From Microbacterium oxydans (GTDB lineage: Bacteria > Actinomycetota > Actinomycetes > Actinomycetales > Microbacteriaceae), in contig NZ_JYIV01000023.1 of NCBI RefSeq assembly GCF_000956405.1, positions 1 to 64,000 of the forward strand: DNA of 64,000 bases. The letters are read 5' to 3'. Below the pieces are notes generated by a model, which saw only the letters and a program-made list of their open reading frames with translations, searched no databases and had not been told where the DNA came from. A program made the translations under genes and the position numbers. Shown one piece after another: positions 17,235-27,945 of the stretch (the stretch's first letter is position 1; each line of letters opens with the position of its first letter).

Positions 17235-18458
17235 ATGACCCTGCCGCAGCTCGCGCTGTCTTCGCTCGCCATCGGGCTCGTGATCGGCGTCGGCCTGTCG
17301 CTTCTCGTGGTGTGGGCGTACCGGGCACGGGCGCGGGTGCAGGAGGAGACGTCCCTGGCCATCCCCGCGGGCATCACGGATGTTCTGCACAGCATGGACG
17401 ACGCAGCGGCGATCGTGGACACCTCCGGGTTGGTGCTGGCTGCGTCGCAGGCCGCGACCCGCTTCGGGATCGAAGTGGGCTCGACTCTCGACAACCCGGA
17501 GCTCCGGCAGCTCGTGCGCGGCGTCAGAGAGTCCGGTGGCTCCGTCACGGAGTCGATGCGCATCACCCGCGGGGGACTCAGCCTCGATCCTCGCCTGGTC
17601 TCCGCTCGTGCCAGTGTGATCGGCACCCGCCTGGTCCTGCTGATCATCCGCGACGTCACCGAGCAGGAAAGACTGGACCAGATGCGTCGCGACTTCGTCG
17701 CGAACACGAGCCACGAGCTGAAGACGCCGGTCGGGGCGGTGAGCCTGCTCGCCGAGGCGATCGAGTCGGCGGCCGACGATCCCGCACAGGTGCGCATCTT
17801 CGCCGCACGCATCTCGGCAGAGGCCGGTCGTCTCGGCCAGCTCACCGGTCGCATCATGAGTCTGTCCCGGCTGCAGGCGGAGGACGGGCTGTCCGCGGTG
17901 GGGCCGGTCGCGATCGACGAGGTGATCGCGTCTTCCATCGAGGCCCACGTCGTGCAGGCCGATTCCGCCGGCGTGGAACTCGCCAGGGGCGGGGACCGTG
18001 GTGTCTGGGTGCGCGGAGACGCACAGATCCTGATCGAGGCGGTCGGCAACTTGATCGCCAACGCCATCGTCTACTCGCCGCGTGGCTCCCGTGTGGGTGT
18101 CGGGGTGCGGGCGGAAGACGGCGTGGTCGAGATCGCGGTGTCCGATCAGGGCATCGGCATCGCGGAAGCAGACCGTGAGCGTATCTTCGAGCGGTTCTAC
18201 CGGGCCGACGAAGCCCGATCGCGGCGAACCGGTGGCACGGGGCTCGGCCTCTCCATCGTCAAGCACGCCACCCAGCGTCACGGCGGTGAGGTACGGCTGT
18301 GGTCGCGACCGGGCCGTGGATCGACGTTCACGATCCGTCTTCCCCGGATCGATGCCCCCGACAATCGTGATGCGGGCAAGAAGAGCAAGAAGAAGCGTGC
18401 GCGCAAAGCGGCCAAGAACGCCGCGTCCGCCCGCGTGCGAAACGGAGAGAGAGCATGA
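17235..18458 (+). CDS. senX3: Sensor histidine kinase SenX3 (PhoR-type)
   Basis: Phosphate-responsive kinase. 407 residues with a single N-terminal membrane helix (about residues 5-27), a PAS-like region, a HisKA domain with FVANTSHELKTPVG (phosphorylated His) and an HATPase domain with GTGLGLSIVKH. The C-terminus is a lysine-rich tail (KKSKKKRARKAAKNA). The ATG follows TACGCT by six bases. It overlaps regX3 by 4 nt. Lack of an extracellular sensing domain fits phosphate sensing through Pst and PhoU. Confidence 0.94.
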   Translation: MTLPQLALSSLAIGLVIGVGLSLLVVWAYRARARVQEETSLAIPAGITDVLHSMDDAAAIVDTSGLVLAASQAATRFGIEVGSTLDNPELRQLVRGVRESGGSVTESMRITRGGLSLDPRLVSARASVIGTRLVLLIIRDVTEQERLDQMRRDFVANTSHELKTPVGAVSLLAEAIESAADDPAQVRIFAARISAEAGRLGQLTGRIMSLSRLQAEDGLSAVGPVAIDEVIASSIEAHVVQADSAGVELARGGDRGVWVRGDAQILIEAVGNLIANAIVYSPRGSRVGVGVRAEDGVVEIAVSDQGIGIAEADRERIFERFYRADEARSRRTGGTGLGLSIVKHATQRHGGEVRLWSRPGRGSTFTIRLPRIDAPDNRDAGKKSKKKRARKAAKNAASARVRNGERA

Positions 18459-19138
18459 CCCGAATCCTTCTCGTCGAAGACGAGCCCGACCTCGCCGACC
18501 CGCTCGCCTACCTGCTCCGACGCGAGGGCTACGAGGTCGAGATCGCGGAGGACGGCCCCGGCGCACTCGCAGCCTTCCGGGAGCGCGGTGCCGACATCGT
18601 GCTGCTCGACCTGATGCTGCCGGGGATGCCGGGCACCGAGGTGTGCCGGCAGATCCGGTCGACGTCCGCCGTGCCGATCATCATGCTCACGGCCAAGGAC
18701 TCCGAAGTCGACATCGTCGTGGGCCTCGAGCTCGGGGCGGACGACTACATCACGAAGCCCTACTCGTCCAGGGAGCTGCTCGCCCGTATGCGCGCTGTGC
18801 TGCGCCGGGTCGTCCAGGCGGATGGTGAGCTCGACGAGCGCGTACTGGACGGTGGACGGGTCTCGCTCGACATCGACCGGCACACCGTCTCCGTGGCCGG
18901 CGCCCAGATCAACATGCCGCTGAAGGAGTTCGAGCTGCTCGAGGTGCTCATGCGCAACTCGGGACGCGTCCTGACCAGAGGCCAGCTCATCGACCGCGTG
19001 TGGGGGAGCGACTACTTCGGTGACACCAAGACGCTGGACGTGCACATCAAGCGCATCCGCTCGCGCATCGAGGAGAACCCGAGCGAGCCCGTCATGCTCG
19101 TTACCGTGCGTGGTCTGGGCTATCGCTTCGAGGGGTGA
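18455..19138 (+). CDS. regX3: Response regulator RegX3 (PhoB-type)
   Basis: OmpR-family activator expected to bind GTTCACC-type repeats in front of pst and other phosphate genes. 227 residues. Receiver: acidic pocket VEDEPD, phosphoacceptor Asp in VLLDLMLPG, Lys in TKPYSSRELLARM. The winged helix ends WGSDYFGDTKTLDVHIKRIR. Translationally coupled to senX3 and followed by a strong terminator. Confidence 0.95.
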   Translation: MTRILLVEDEPDLADPLAYLLRREGYEVEIAEDGPGALAAFRERGADIVLLDLMLPGMPGTEVCRQIRSTSAVPIIMLTAKDSEVDIVVGLELGADDYITKPYSSRELLARMRAVLRRVVQADGELDERVLDGGRVSLDIDRHTVSVAGAQINMPLKEFELLEVLMRNSGRVLTRGQLIDRVWGSDYFGDTKTLDVHIKRIRSRIEENPSEPVMLVTVRGLGYRFEG

Positions 19139-19147
19139 GACGCAGAA

Positions 19148-19177
19148 GAGGCCGGTACCCCGCGGGGTACCGGCCTC
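19148..19177. terminator. Bidirectional terminator between regX3 and a lipoprotein gene
   Basis: A perfect 30-nt palindrome (GAGGCCGGTACCCC and its complement) stands between two converging genes. It can end transcription from both sides. Confidence 0.85.
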
Positions 19178-19195
19178 CTCTCACCGCGAGCGGTG

Positions 19196-19729
19196 TCAGT
19201 TCGAGGGCGCCGGAGCTGCCGTGTCGGTCGGCAGCGGAGTCGGCGTCGAGGTGGGTTCCTTCTCGCTGGGAACCAGGTCCGAGTAGTACGGGAGCGTGCC
19301 GTCGAGCACCGGCACCTGGGTCTTGACCCCGGTGGAGTCACCCGACTGGAAGTGGATCTCGACGGTGGCGCCCGGCTTGGTGTCGAGGCCGGCGATACGG
19401 ATGGGGTCGGCGTCGGAGCCGAGGCTCACGGTGTCGTTCGCGGGAACCGTGATCTCGAAGGGCTTGAGGCCCTCGACGGTGACCGTGAGAGTGGCCTTCT
19501 CGTCGGTGGGGTTCACGATCGCGGCGATGAAGTTGCCGACCGAACCGTCTTCCGTGGCGATCACGAGGGCGTTGCGCACGTCGATGGGCCCGTCCTCGTC
19601 GGAGATGTTGACGCCGTCGGAGGCGGCATACTCGATCTTGGTGGACTGCGGGGTGATGAACGTGCACCCGGTCGCACCGAGCAGAACGAGGGCGCTGAGG
19701 GCTGCTGACGCAACAAGGCGCGATTTCAC
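19196..19729 (-). CDS. Secreted lipoprotein, function unknown
   Basis: 177 residues. The N-terminus is a signal peptide ending in a lipobox (LLGATGC, Cys 22). The middle is a beta-rich domain and the end is a Pro/Thr-rich tail (EPTSTPTPLPTDTAAPAPSN). GTG start supported by GGAGGACCC upstream. It diverges from carD. I do not recognise a characterised family; similar lipoproteins are found beside carD in related bacteria. Confidence 0.75.
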   Translation of the reverse strand: MKSRLVASAALSALVLLGATGCTFITPQSTKIEYAASDGVNISDEDGPIDVRNALVIATEDGSVGNFIAAIVNPTDEKATLTVTVEGLKPFEITVPANDTVSLGSDADPIRIAGLDTKPGATVEIHFQSGDSTGVKTQVPVLDGTLPYYSDLVPSEKEPTSTPTPLPTDTAAPAPSN

Positions 19730-19834
19730 GGGTCCTCCTGAGGTCCGGCGGGGATATCCGAGACCATTCTATGCGTAAGTCGAGAGGGCTCCTGCGGCGT
19801 GGGGAGCGCGAACCTTAGCGCATGTCCCCTGTGG

Positions 19835-19840
19835 TATCCT
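19835..19840 (+). promoter_or_regulatory. -10 element of carD
   Basis: TATCCT would give a start near 19847. The roughly 20-nt leader includes the ribosome site GAAAGGA. Confidence 0.5.
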
Positions 19841-19866
19841 TGAGGTTGCCGAAAGGACACGTTTTT

Positions 19867-20349
19867 ATGCTTTTTGAGGTTGGCGAGACCGTCGTCTATC
19901 CCCACCATGGCGCTGCGACCATCATCGAGGTCAAGGAGCGCATCATCAAGGGTGAGGCGAAGAAATACCTGAAGCTCAACGTCACCCAGGGCGATCTCAT
20001 CATTGAGGTCCCTGCGGAGAATGTCGACCTGGTCGGCGTTCGCGACGTGATCGGCAAGGAAGGCCTCGATCATGTTTTCGAGGTGCTGCGAGCACCCTTC
20101 ACAGAAGAGCCCACCAACTGGTCTCGGCGGTACAAGGCGAACCTTGAGAAGCTCGCGTCCGGCGATGTGATCAAGGTCAGCGAGGTCGTCCGCGACCTGT
20201 GGCGCCGTGACCAGGACCGTGGCCTGTCCGCGGGGGAGAAGCGGATGCTGGCGAAGGCTCGCCAGATCCTCATCTCCGAGCTGGCGCTCGCCGAGAAGAC
20301 CGACGAGGACAAGGCGGGCGCACTGCTCGACGAGGTCCTCGCTTCCTGA
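19867..20349 (+). CDS. carD: RNA polymerase-binding transcription factor CarD
   Basis: Stabilises open complexes at actinobacterial promoters, notably rRNA promoters. 160 residues. N-terminal RNAP-interacting Tudor-like domain ([20 protein letters not shown]) and C-terminal helical DNA-binding domain ([19 protein letters not shown] and [19 protein letters not shown]). The ATG is chosen by GAAAGGA upstream. A strong terminator separates it from ispDF. Confidence 0.97.
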   Translation: MLFEVGETVVYPHHGAATIIEVKERIIKGEAKKYLKLNVTQGDLIIEVPAENVDLVGVRDVIGKEGLDHVFEVLRAPFTEEPTNWSRRYKANLEKLASGDVIKVSEVVRDLWRRDQDRGLSAGEKRMLAKARQILISELALAEKTDEDKAGALLDEVLAS

Positions 20350-20356
20350 GCTCTTC

Positions 20357-20398
20357 GACGACGAAAGGCGGGTGCTGCGGCACCCGCCTTTCGTCGTC
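20357..20398 (+). terminator. carD terminator
   Basis: An 18-bp perfect stem (GACGACGAAAGGCGGGTG and complement, loop CTGCGG) lies 7 nt after the carD stop. Confidence 0.88.
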
Positions 20399-20418
20399 TC
20401 GGCGGGTAACGTGAAACC

Positions 20419-21600
20419 GTGACCATCCTTCCCGTCCCACGCATAGCGATCATCGTCGTGGCCGCAGGCTCCGGCACCCGTCTGGGCGCGAACGCTCCGA
20501 AAGCCTTCGTCGGCATCGACTCCCGGTCCATGCTTCGCCACGCGCTCGACGGAGTGTTCGCCGCTGCGCCGGCCCAGGTCATCGTGGTCGCGCCCGCCGG
20601 CTGGGAAGGCGATGCGGAGACCGAGCTGCGCGAAGCGGCGGGGGAGCGCACCGACTTCGGGCGCGTGGTCACCGGTGGAGAGACCAGACAGCAGTCCGTG
20701 GCAGCCGGCCTTGCCGCGCTCTGGGGCGACGTCGAGACGGTGCTGGTGCACGACGCCGCCCGCGCGCTCACCCCTCAGGCGCAGATCGATGCCGTCGCGG
20801 CGGCTGTCACAGCAGGGGTCGGCGTGATCCCGGCGCTGCCCGTGGTCGACACGCTCAAGAGGGTTGTCGACGGGACGGTGGCCGCGGCGGTCGATCGTTC
20901 CGAGCTCGCCGCGGCGCAGACGCCGCAGGGGTTTCCGCGGGCAGCTCTGGAGGCCGCCTACGACGCCGCCCGACAGAGCGGGGTCGAGTACACCGACGAT
21001 GCGGCGCTGTTCGCAGCTGCAGGCCACCCGGTGCGGCACATCGCTGGATCGGAACGCGCCTTCAAGATCACCACGCCGGCCGACCTCGAGCGCGCGAGAC
21101 ACCTTCTGGGCTCGCGCGTCCCAGGGGCAGGCAACCCGCGGGTGGGCATCGGCACAGACGTCCACGCCTTCGGCGGCGAGGGGAATCTCTGGCTCGCCGG
21201 TCTCGAGTGGCCGGGGGAGCAGCCGCTGTCCGGGCATTCGGATGGAGACGCGGTCGCCCATGCGATCGTCGATGCGCTCCTGGGGGCTGCGGGGCTCGGT
21301 GACATTGGCGAGCACTTCGGCACCTCCCATCCCGAGTATGCGGGCGCCCATGCCGAGGTCTTCCTGGCTCGGACACGCGAACTGCTCCACGAAGCCGGGT
21401 TCGCGATCGGGAACGTCTCGGTGCAGTTCCAGGGGAACCGTCCGAAGTTCAGCCCCCGGCGGTCGGAAGCACAGGAACGCCTCGGCGACATCCTCGGCGC
21501 TCCGGTGTCCGTCACCGCCACCACTACGGATGGGCTGGGGTTCACCGGACGCGCGGAGGGCATCTCGGTCACCGCGATCGCAACCGTCTTCCCGCTCTGA
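20419..21600 (+). CDS. ispDF: Bifunctional IspD/IspF of the MEP isoprenoid pathway
   Basis: One 393-residue polypeptide. Residues 1 to about 230 are IspD (CDP-ME synthase: AAGSGTRLGANAPKAFV for CTP binding, VHDAARALTP). Residues from about 236 are IspF (MECDP synthase: GIGTDVHAFG metal site, HSDGDAVAHAIVDALLGAA). The GTG start lies six bases after TAACGT. The two enzymes flank the IspE step and feed the isoprenoid pool used by the crt operon at the far end of the window. Confidence 0.94.
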   Translation: MTILPVPRIAIIVVAAGSGTRLGANAPKAFVGIDSRSMLRHALDGVFAAAPAQVIVVAPAGWEGDAETELREAAGERTDFGRVVTGGETRQQSVAAGLAALWGDVETVLVHDAARALTPQAQIDAVAAAVTAGVGVIPALPVVDTLKRVVDGTVAAAVDRSELAAAQTPQGFPRAALEAAYDAARQSGVEYTDDAALFAAAGHPVRHIAGSERAFKITTPADLERARHLLGSRVPGAGNPRVGIGTDVHAFGGEGNLWLAGLEWPGEQPLSGHSDGDAVAHAIVDALLGAAGLGDIGEHFGTSHPEYAGAHAEVFLARTRELLHEAGFAIGNVSVQFQGNRPKFSPRRSEAQERLGDILGAPVSVTATTTDGLGFTGRAEGISVTAIATVFPL

Positions 21601-21682
21601 TCCGGACGGGAATGCGTGCTCCGTGCGGATCGTTCCGTTGAGCGGGGCCGCGACAGAGTGGGACACGACAGAAGGAGCTGCA

Positions 21683-22273
21683 GTGAAGATCCTCATCATC
21701 GGAGCGAGTGGACACGTCGGACGAGCGGCGGCTGGAGCTCTCGAAGGACACGACATCGTGTCAGCCTCGCGGAACGGTCATCCGTCCGTCGACGTGACGG
21801 ATCCGGCCTCCGTGGAGCGCCTCTTCGAAGAGGTGGGCCAGGTGGATGCGGTCATCGCCGCGGTCGGCAGCGTCCCGTTCGCCCCGCTGGCCGAGCTCGG
21901 GCGCGACGACTTCGAGTCTGCGCTCCGAGGCAAGGTGCTGTCCCAGCTCGACATCGTGCGCATCGGCACACGGTTCGTGCGAGACGGAGGCTCCTTCACC
22001 CTCACCTCCGGCATCCTGGCCCGAGAGCCGATCGCCACGGGCGCGGCGGCCTCGCTCGTGAACGGAGCGATCGAGGCCTTCGTCCTCGGCGCCGCTGCCG
22101 AGCTGCCCCGTGGGATCCGCATCAACGCCGTCAGCCCCTCGGTGCTCGAGGACGCCCCCTCGTACCACTCGTCGTTCCCCGGATTCGTTCCGGTGTCTTC
22201 CTACCGGGTGGGCATGGCGTACGCGAAGAGCGTCCTCGGAGTGCAGACAGGGCAGACCTTCCCCGTGGACTGA
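21683..22273 (+). CDS. Short-chain dehydrogenase/reductase
   Basis: 196 residues, a short SDR. The nucleotide motif is GASGHVGRAAAGAL. The segment TSGILAREPIATGAAASLVNGA holds the Ser of the active site, but the usual YxxxK is not visible, so it is an atypical member. INAVSPSVLEDAPSYH follows the classic pattern. GTG start with GAAGGAG upstream. Substrate unknown. Confidence 0.8.
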   Translation: MKILIIGASGHVGRAAAGALEGHDIVSASRNGHPSVDVTDPASVERLFEEVGQVDAVIAAVGSVPFAPLAELGRDDFESALRGKVLSQLDIVRIGTRFVRDGGSFTLTSGILAREPIATGAAASLVNGAIEAFVLGAAAELPRGIRINAVSPSVLEDAPSYHSSFPGFVPVSSYRVGMAYAKSVLGVQTGQTFPVD

Positions 22274-22344
22274 GTTCGCCCGGTTCGGGGGACGCATTCG
22301 CGCGCGCCCAGGCTCCGGAACGGCGCTCCCGGTAGGCTTGAGCG

Positions 22345-23748
22345 GTGACAGTCCGCCTCTACGACACCCGCGCGCAGCAGTTGCGCGACTTCGTGCCTCT
22401 CGATCCCGAGAACATCACGATGTACGTGTGTGGACCCACCGTGCAGTCCGGCCCGCACATCGGGCATGTCAGGGCTGCCCTCAGCTTCGATCTGCTGCGG
22501 CGCTGGCTCGAGTACCGGCATGGTCGCGTGACGTTCGTCCGCAACGTCACGGACATCGACGACAAGGTGCTGGCGAACGCGACGGACTCCGAGCCGTGGT
22601 GGGCGCTTGCATACCGGATGGAGCGCGAGTTCACGGCTGCCTACGCGGGTGTGGGGATCCTCCCGCCGACCTACGAGCCCCGGGCCACGGCGTCGGTGCC
22701 GCAGATGCAGGAACTCATCGCGCTGCTCATCGAGCGCGGTCACGCGTATGCCGCACCCGACGGCTCGGGAGACGTGTACTTCGACGTGCGCTCCTGGTCC
22801 GACTACGGCTCGCTCACGCATCAGTCCCTCGACGCCATGGAGGCGGCGGAGGACGCGGATCCCCGAGGCAAGCGGAATCCGCAGGACTTCGCGCTGTGGA
22901 AGGGCGGCAAGCCCGACGAGCCGGCCGATGCGACCTGGGCATCGCCTTGGGGCACCGGGCGCCCGGGATGGCACATCGAGTGCTCCGCGATGTCGAAGCG
23001 CTATCTCGGCGCGGAGTTCGACATCCACGGCGGCGGGCTCGACCTGCGATTCCCCCATCACGAGAACGAGCTCGCGCAATCGACCGCGGCGGGAGACGGC
23101 TTCGCCCGCTACTGGGTGCACAACGGCCTCGTGACCGTCGATGGGCAGAAGATGTCGAAGTCGCTCGGCAACTTCACATTGGCCGCAGACGTTCTCGCCA
23201 CGCACGATCCGCTCGTGGTGCGCTACGCGCTCGCGTCGGCGCACTATCGATCCAGCCTCGACCTCACCGAGTCGTCGTGGACCGAGGCGGAGGCAGCGCT
23301 CGGTCGCATCGCGACGTTCATCGCACGCGTCCGCCGATCGCTCCCCGGCGCCCCCGATGAGACGCGGATCGGTGAGATCCCCGATGCGTTCGCGGCGGCC
23401 ATGGACGATGACCTCGGGGTCCCGCAGGCCGTCGCCGTGCTGCACGACACCGTTCGCCGCGGCAACGTCGCGATCGATGCGGGACGACACGACGAGGGGT
23501 GGGACGCGTTCGTCCAGGTCGATGCCATGACCCGTCTCCTCGGTTTCGACGAGATCATGTCCAGCGGAGGAGACCTCGCTGAGCACCGGACTCTGGACGC
23601 CCTCGTCCAGACGATGATCACCCAGCGCGCCCAGGCGCGCGCTGACAAGGACTGGGCGGCGGCGGATCGCATCCGAGATGCGATCGCCGCCGCAGGAATC
23701 ACGCTGGAGGACACTCCGGCCGGAACTCATTGGAGTATCGATGGCTAA
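22345..23748 (+). CDS. cysS: Cysteinyl-tRNA synthetase
   Basis: Charges tRNA-Cys. 467 residues. Zinc ligand Cys29 in MYVCGPTVQ, HIGH motif at residues 38-41, GWHIECSAMS with further zinc ligands, and KMSKSLGNF near residue 269. The GTG start is six bases after TAGGCT. It overlaps rlmB by 8 nt. It is not the shorter MshC, because the C-terminal anticodon-binding region is present. Confidence 0.96.
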   Translation: MTVRLYDTRAQQLRDFVPLDPENITMYVCGPTVQSGPHIGHVRAALSFDLLRRWLEYRHGRVTFVRNVTDIDDKVLANATDSEPWWALAYRMEREFTAAYAGVGILPPTYEPRATASVPQMQELIALLIERGHAYAAPDGSGDVYFDVRSWSDYGSLTHQSLDAMEAAEDADPRGKRNPQDFALWKGGKPDEPADATWASPWGTGRPGWHIECSAMSKRYLGAEFDIHGGGLDLRFPHHENELAQSTAAGDGFARYWVHNGLVTVDGQKMSKSLGNFTLAADVLATHDPLVVRYALASAHYRSSLDLTESSWTEAEAALGRIATFIARVRRSLPGAPDETRIGEIPDAFAAAMDDDLGVPQAVAVLHDTVRRGNVAIDAGRHDEGWDAFVQVDAMTRLLGFDEIMSSGGDLAEHRTLDALVQTMITQRAQARADKDWAAADRIRDAIAAAGITLEDTPAGTHWSIDG

Positions 23749-24745
23749 GCCAGGGCGCCCCGGCGCGAGCAAGGGAAACAAGAAGGGCCCGACCAAGGGC
23801 ACCGGCGGACTCGGGCGCAAGGCGCTCGAGGGTCGCGGACCGACGCCGAAGGCGGAGGACCGTGCGTGGCACCCGGCGGGCAAGCGCAAAGCCGCTGCCG
23901 AGCGTTACGCGGCGGCGACGGGCGGCAAGGGTCGACCCGGCGGAGGACGTCCGGGGTCCGGCGGCGGGAACCGCGCGCCCAAGGCCAAGGCGGGAGACGA
24001 CACCGAGAACGTCACGGGTCGTAACTCCGTCCTCGAGGCACTGAGGGCGAAGATCCCGGCGACGGCCTTCTACATCGCGCAGCGCGTGGAGATGGACGAC
24101 CGCGTGAAGGAGATGCTCTCGATCGCGACCCACCGTGGCATCCCCGTGCTCGAGGTCACGCGTCCCGAGCTCGACCGGATGGCCGGCTTCGACGGCGTGC
24201 ACCAGGGGGTCGCCATCAAGGTGCCCCCGTACGAGTACGCGCACCCGCAGGACCTGCTCGAGCAGGTCATCGACCGCGGCGAGGTGCCGCTGTTCGTGGC
24301 GCTCGACGGCATCACCGACCCTCGCAACCTCGGTGCCATCATCCGTTCCACGGCGGCATTCGGCGGACACGGAGTCATCCTGCCCCAGCGGCGCTCGGCG
24401 AGCGTCAACTCCGCGGCCTGGAAGACCAGCGCAGGAGCGGTCGCCCGCACCCCTGTGGCGCTCGCGAGCAACCTCACCACGCAGCTCAAGGAGTTCAAGA
24501 AGCAGGGCGTCTTCGTGCTCGGGCTCGACGGCGACGGCGACGTCTCCCTTCCGGAACTGCAGCTGGCCGACCGCCCTGTGGTCATCGTGGTCGGCTCTGA
24601 GGGCAAGGGCCTCTCTCGTCTGGTCTCCGAGACCTGCGACCAGATCGTCTCGATACCGATCTCTGCGGCCACCGAGTCGCTGAACGCCGGTATCGCGACC
24701 TCCGTCGCGCTGTACCAGGTCGCGTCGCTCCGCGCCGCGAAGTGA
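23741..24745 (+). CDS. rlmB: 23S rRNA (guanosine-2'-O-)-methyltransferase RlmB-type (SpoU)
   Basis: 334 residues. After a basic, Gly/Lys-rich N-terminal stretch of about 85 residues, the L30e-like substrate domain begins GRNSVLEAL. The SPOUT domain has the three usual motifs: DPRNLGAIIRSTAAFG, VVGSEGKGLSRLV and NAGIATSVALYQ. It starts inside the cysS stop, an arrangement common in actinobacteria. Confidence 0.93.
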   Translation: MAKPGRPGASKGNKKGPTKGTGGLGRKALEGRGPTPKAEDRAWHPAGKRKAAAERYAAATGGKGRPGGGRPGSGGGNRAPKAKAGDDTENVTGRNSVLEALRAKIPATAFYIAQRVEMDDRVKEMLSIATHRGIPVLEVTRPELDRMAGFDGVHQGVAIKVPPYEYAHPQDLLEQVIDRGEVPLFVALDGITDPRNLGAIIRSTAAFGGHGVILPQRRSASVNSAAWKTSAGAVARTPVALASNLTTQLKEFKKQGVFVLGLDGDGDVSLPELQLADRPVVIVVGSEGKGLSRLVSETCDQIVSIPISAATESLNAGIATSVALYQVASLRAAK

Positions 24746-24782
24746 CTTCATCGCCACACATGTCTGAGTAGGGGAGAACCGC

Positions 24783-25424
24783 ATGGCTCGTATCGTCGTC
24801 CTCGGAGGAACCGGTTACGCCGGCCGTCACATCGTCGCCGAGGCGGTGTCGCGCGGTCATGCGGTCATCGCCCTGTCGCGCTCAGAACCGACGGATCCCG
24901 TCGCCGGCGCTGCGTATCTGCAGGGCACGGCACTCGACCTCGACTCGTTGGCTCCTGCCCTCGATGGAGCGGATGCGGTCGTGTCCGCTCTGTCCCCTCG
25001 CGGTGACATGGAGAACAGGGTCTTGGAGGCGTTGAGCGGGCTCGCCGATCGACTCACCGGGACGGAGACGCGTCTGGGCGTGATCGGCGGTGCCGGAGGC
25101 AGTCTCGTCTCTCCGGGCGGGCCGCGTCTGTTCGATCTGGACTTCCCCGAGGAGTACAAGCACGAGGCGCAGGTCGGCATCGACTCACTCGCACTGCTCG
25201 AGGCCACCGATCCGAGTCTGGACTGGTTCTTCGTGCACCCCGCAGAGGTGTTCGGTCCGTGGGCGGAGGGCGAGCGCACCGGACACTATCGAGACGGCGG
25301 CGATGTGATCGTGCGGGATGACGAGGGCAAGTCCTTCATCTCGGGCGCCGACTTCGCAGTCGCGGTGGTCGACGAGATCGAGCAGGGCAACCACCATCGC
25401 GAGCGGTTCACCGTCGGCTACTGA
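24783..25424 (+). CDS. NAD(P)-binding Rossmann-fold oxidoreductase
   Basis: 213 residues. The N-terminal GGTGYAGRHIVAEAV is the dinucleotide-binding loop of atypical SDRs (NmrA/YwnB-like), and VSALSPRGDMENRV continues the fold. No YxxxK motif is seen. A ribosome site (GGGGAG) precedes the ATG. Substrate unknown. It converges on the DUF4032 gene. Confidence 0.8.
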   Translation: MARIVVLGGTGYAGRHIVAEAVSRGHAVIALSRSEPTDPVAGAAYLQGTALDLDSLAPALDGADAVVSALSPRGDMENRVLEALSGLADRLTGTETRLGVIGGAGGSLVSPGGPRLFDLDFPEEYKHEAQVGIDSLALLEATDPSLDWFFVHPAEVFGPWAEGERTGHYRDGGDVIVRDDEGKSFISGADFAVAVVDEIEQGNHHRERFTVGY

Positions 25425-25450
25425 GTCGCGGCCCCGACGCCTCGGAGCGG

Positions 25451-26758
25451 TCAGACCAGATCGCGCCAATCGACCTCGTCATCATCGTCGTCGGCGGTCG
25501 GCGTCATGCCGGTGATGACGGGAAGGCTCATGGTCTCGGTCGGCGGGCCCATGATCGTCGCCTCGTCACGGCGGTGGCGCAGCACCTCGTTGATGTAGCT
25601 CGTGAGAACCTCGGCGAGGGGGATGGAGCGACCCTCCGCCTGAGACAGGTACCAGCGGTGCTCCAGCACCTGGTGGAAGACCTCGGCCGGCTCGAGCTTC
25701 GCGCGCAGCTCGTACGGAATCGCGCGGACGACGGGCTCGAACACGCGGGTGAGCCACTCGTGGGCGTACATCTCCTCGTCCGCCCACTGCTTGGTCGAGC
25801 GGGCGCGGAACTCGTCGAGGTCGTTGAGCAGGCGGCGAGCCTGGTTCTCCTCGACGTCGAGTCCCGTGAGGCGGATCAGACGCCGCTGGTGGTGTCCTGC
25901 GTCGACGACCTTGGGCTGGATCTCCACGACCGTGCCGTCGGCTGTCGTGGACATGGACATCTCGTCGATGTCGAAGCCGAGCGCGTTGAGGCGCTCGACC
26001 CGTTCCGTGATGCGCCAGGTCTCCGCGGCGGAGAACGACTCCTGAGCGGTGAGCTCGGCCCACAGCGACCGGTACGACGACACGATGCCGTCCGCGATCG
26101 CCACGGCATCCACTCCGTGCTCCAGACGTCCACCGGCGGCAAGGTCCATGATCTCCCCGGCGATGTTGGTGCGGGCGAGGTCGAGGTCGTACGCGCGTTG
26201 ACCGTCGGTGAGACCCTCTTCGTGGAGTTCGCCGGTCTCCGCGTCGACGAGGTAGGCCGCGAACGCGCCGGCATCCCGACGGAACAAGGTGTTCGACAGG
26301 GAGACGTCGCCCCAGTAGAAGCCGACGTTGTGCAGGCGCACCAGAAGCAGCGCGAGTGCGTCGACCAGACGGTTCGCTGTGTCCGGGCGCAGCACCCGGG
26401 TGAACAGCGCGCGATACGGCATGGAGAAGCGCAGGTGCGACGTGACGAGGGCGGCGGGGAGCGGGTCACCGTGCGCATCGGTGCGGCCGGCGATCACGGC
26501 GACCCTGTCGACGCAGGGGACGTCCAGGCGCGCCAGGTTGCCGAGCATGTCGTATTCGCGCTGGGCCATCTCGGCGGTGGTCTCCTTGACGGCGACGACG
26601 CGACCGGAGAGATCCGCGAAACGGACCAGGTGCCGGGAGAGACCCTTGGGGAGCGAGACGATGTGCTCGGAGGGCCACTTGGCGAGGGTGGTCGACCACG
26701 GAAGGGCGAGCAGCCCCGGATCGATCTTGCTGGCGGTGATCCGCAGCGAGTCCTGCAT
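25451..26758 (-). CDS. DUF4032 protein with kinase-like fold
   Basis: 435 residues. The N-terminal half has features of an aminoglycoside-kinase/LPS-kinase-like fold, including VVAVKETTAEMAQREYDML and GFYWGDVSLSNTLFR, which resembles the catalytic HGDxxxxN loop with Trp-Gly-Asp in place. AYLVDAETGELHE matches the metal-binding Asp motif. The C-terminal half is the DUF4032 domain. The last residues are strongly acidic. The function is not known. Confidence 0.8.
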   Translation of the reverse strand: MQDSLRITASKIDPGLLALPWSTTLAKWPSEHIVSLPKGLSRHLVRFADLSGRVVAVKETTAEMAQREYDMLGNLARLDVPCVDRVAVIAGRTDAHGDPLPAALVTSHLRFSMPYRALFTRVLRPDTANRLVDALALLLVRLHNVGFYWGDVSLSNTLFRRDAGAFAAYLVDAETGELHEEGLTDGQRAYDLDLARTNIAGEIMDLAAGGRLEHGVDAVAIADGIVSSYRSLWAELTAQESFSAAETWRITERVERLNALGFDIDEMSMSTTADGTVVEIQPKVVDAGHHQRRLIRLTGLDVEENQARRLLNDLDEFRARSTKQWADEEMYAHEWLTRVFEPVVRAIPYELRAKLEPAEVFHQVLEHRWYLSQAEGRSIPLAEVLTSYINEVLRHRRDEATIMGPPTETMSLPVITGMTPTADDDDDEVDWRDLV

Positions 26759-26790
26759 GATGCTCCCTGATGGGGGGTGGTGCGGAAAAG

Positions 26791-26831
26791 AGACGCGGCG
26801 CGGGCGACCGAAGTCAGCCCGCGCCGCGTCT
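26791..26831 (-). terminator. msiK terminator
   Basis: A perfect 15-bp stem (AGACGCGGCGCGGGC and complement) with an 11-nt loop, followed on the minus strand by CTTTTCC. It follows the msiK stop and precedes the DUF4032 gene on the same strand. Confidence 0.88.
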
Positions 26832-26841
26832 GTGGATCCGA

Positions 26842-27945
<1,104 letters not shown>

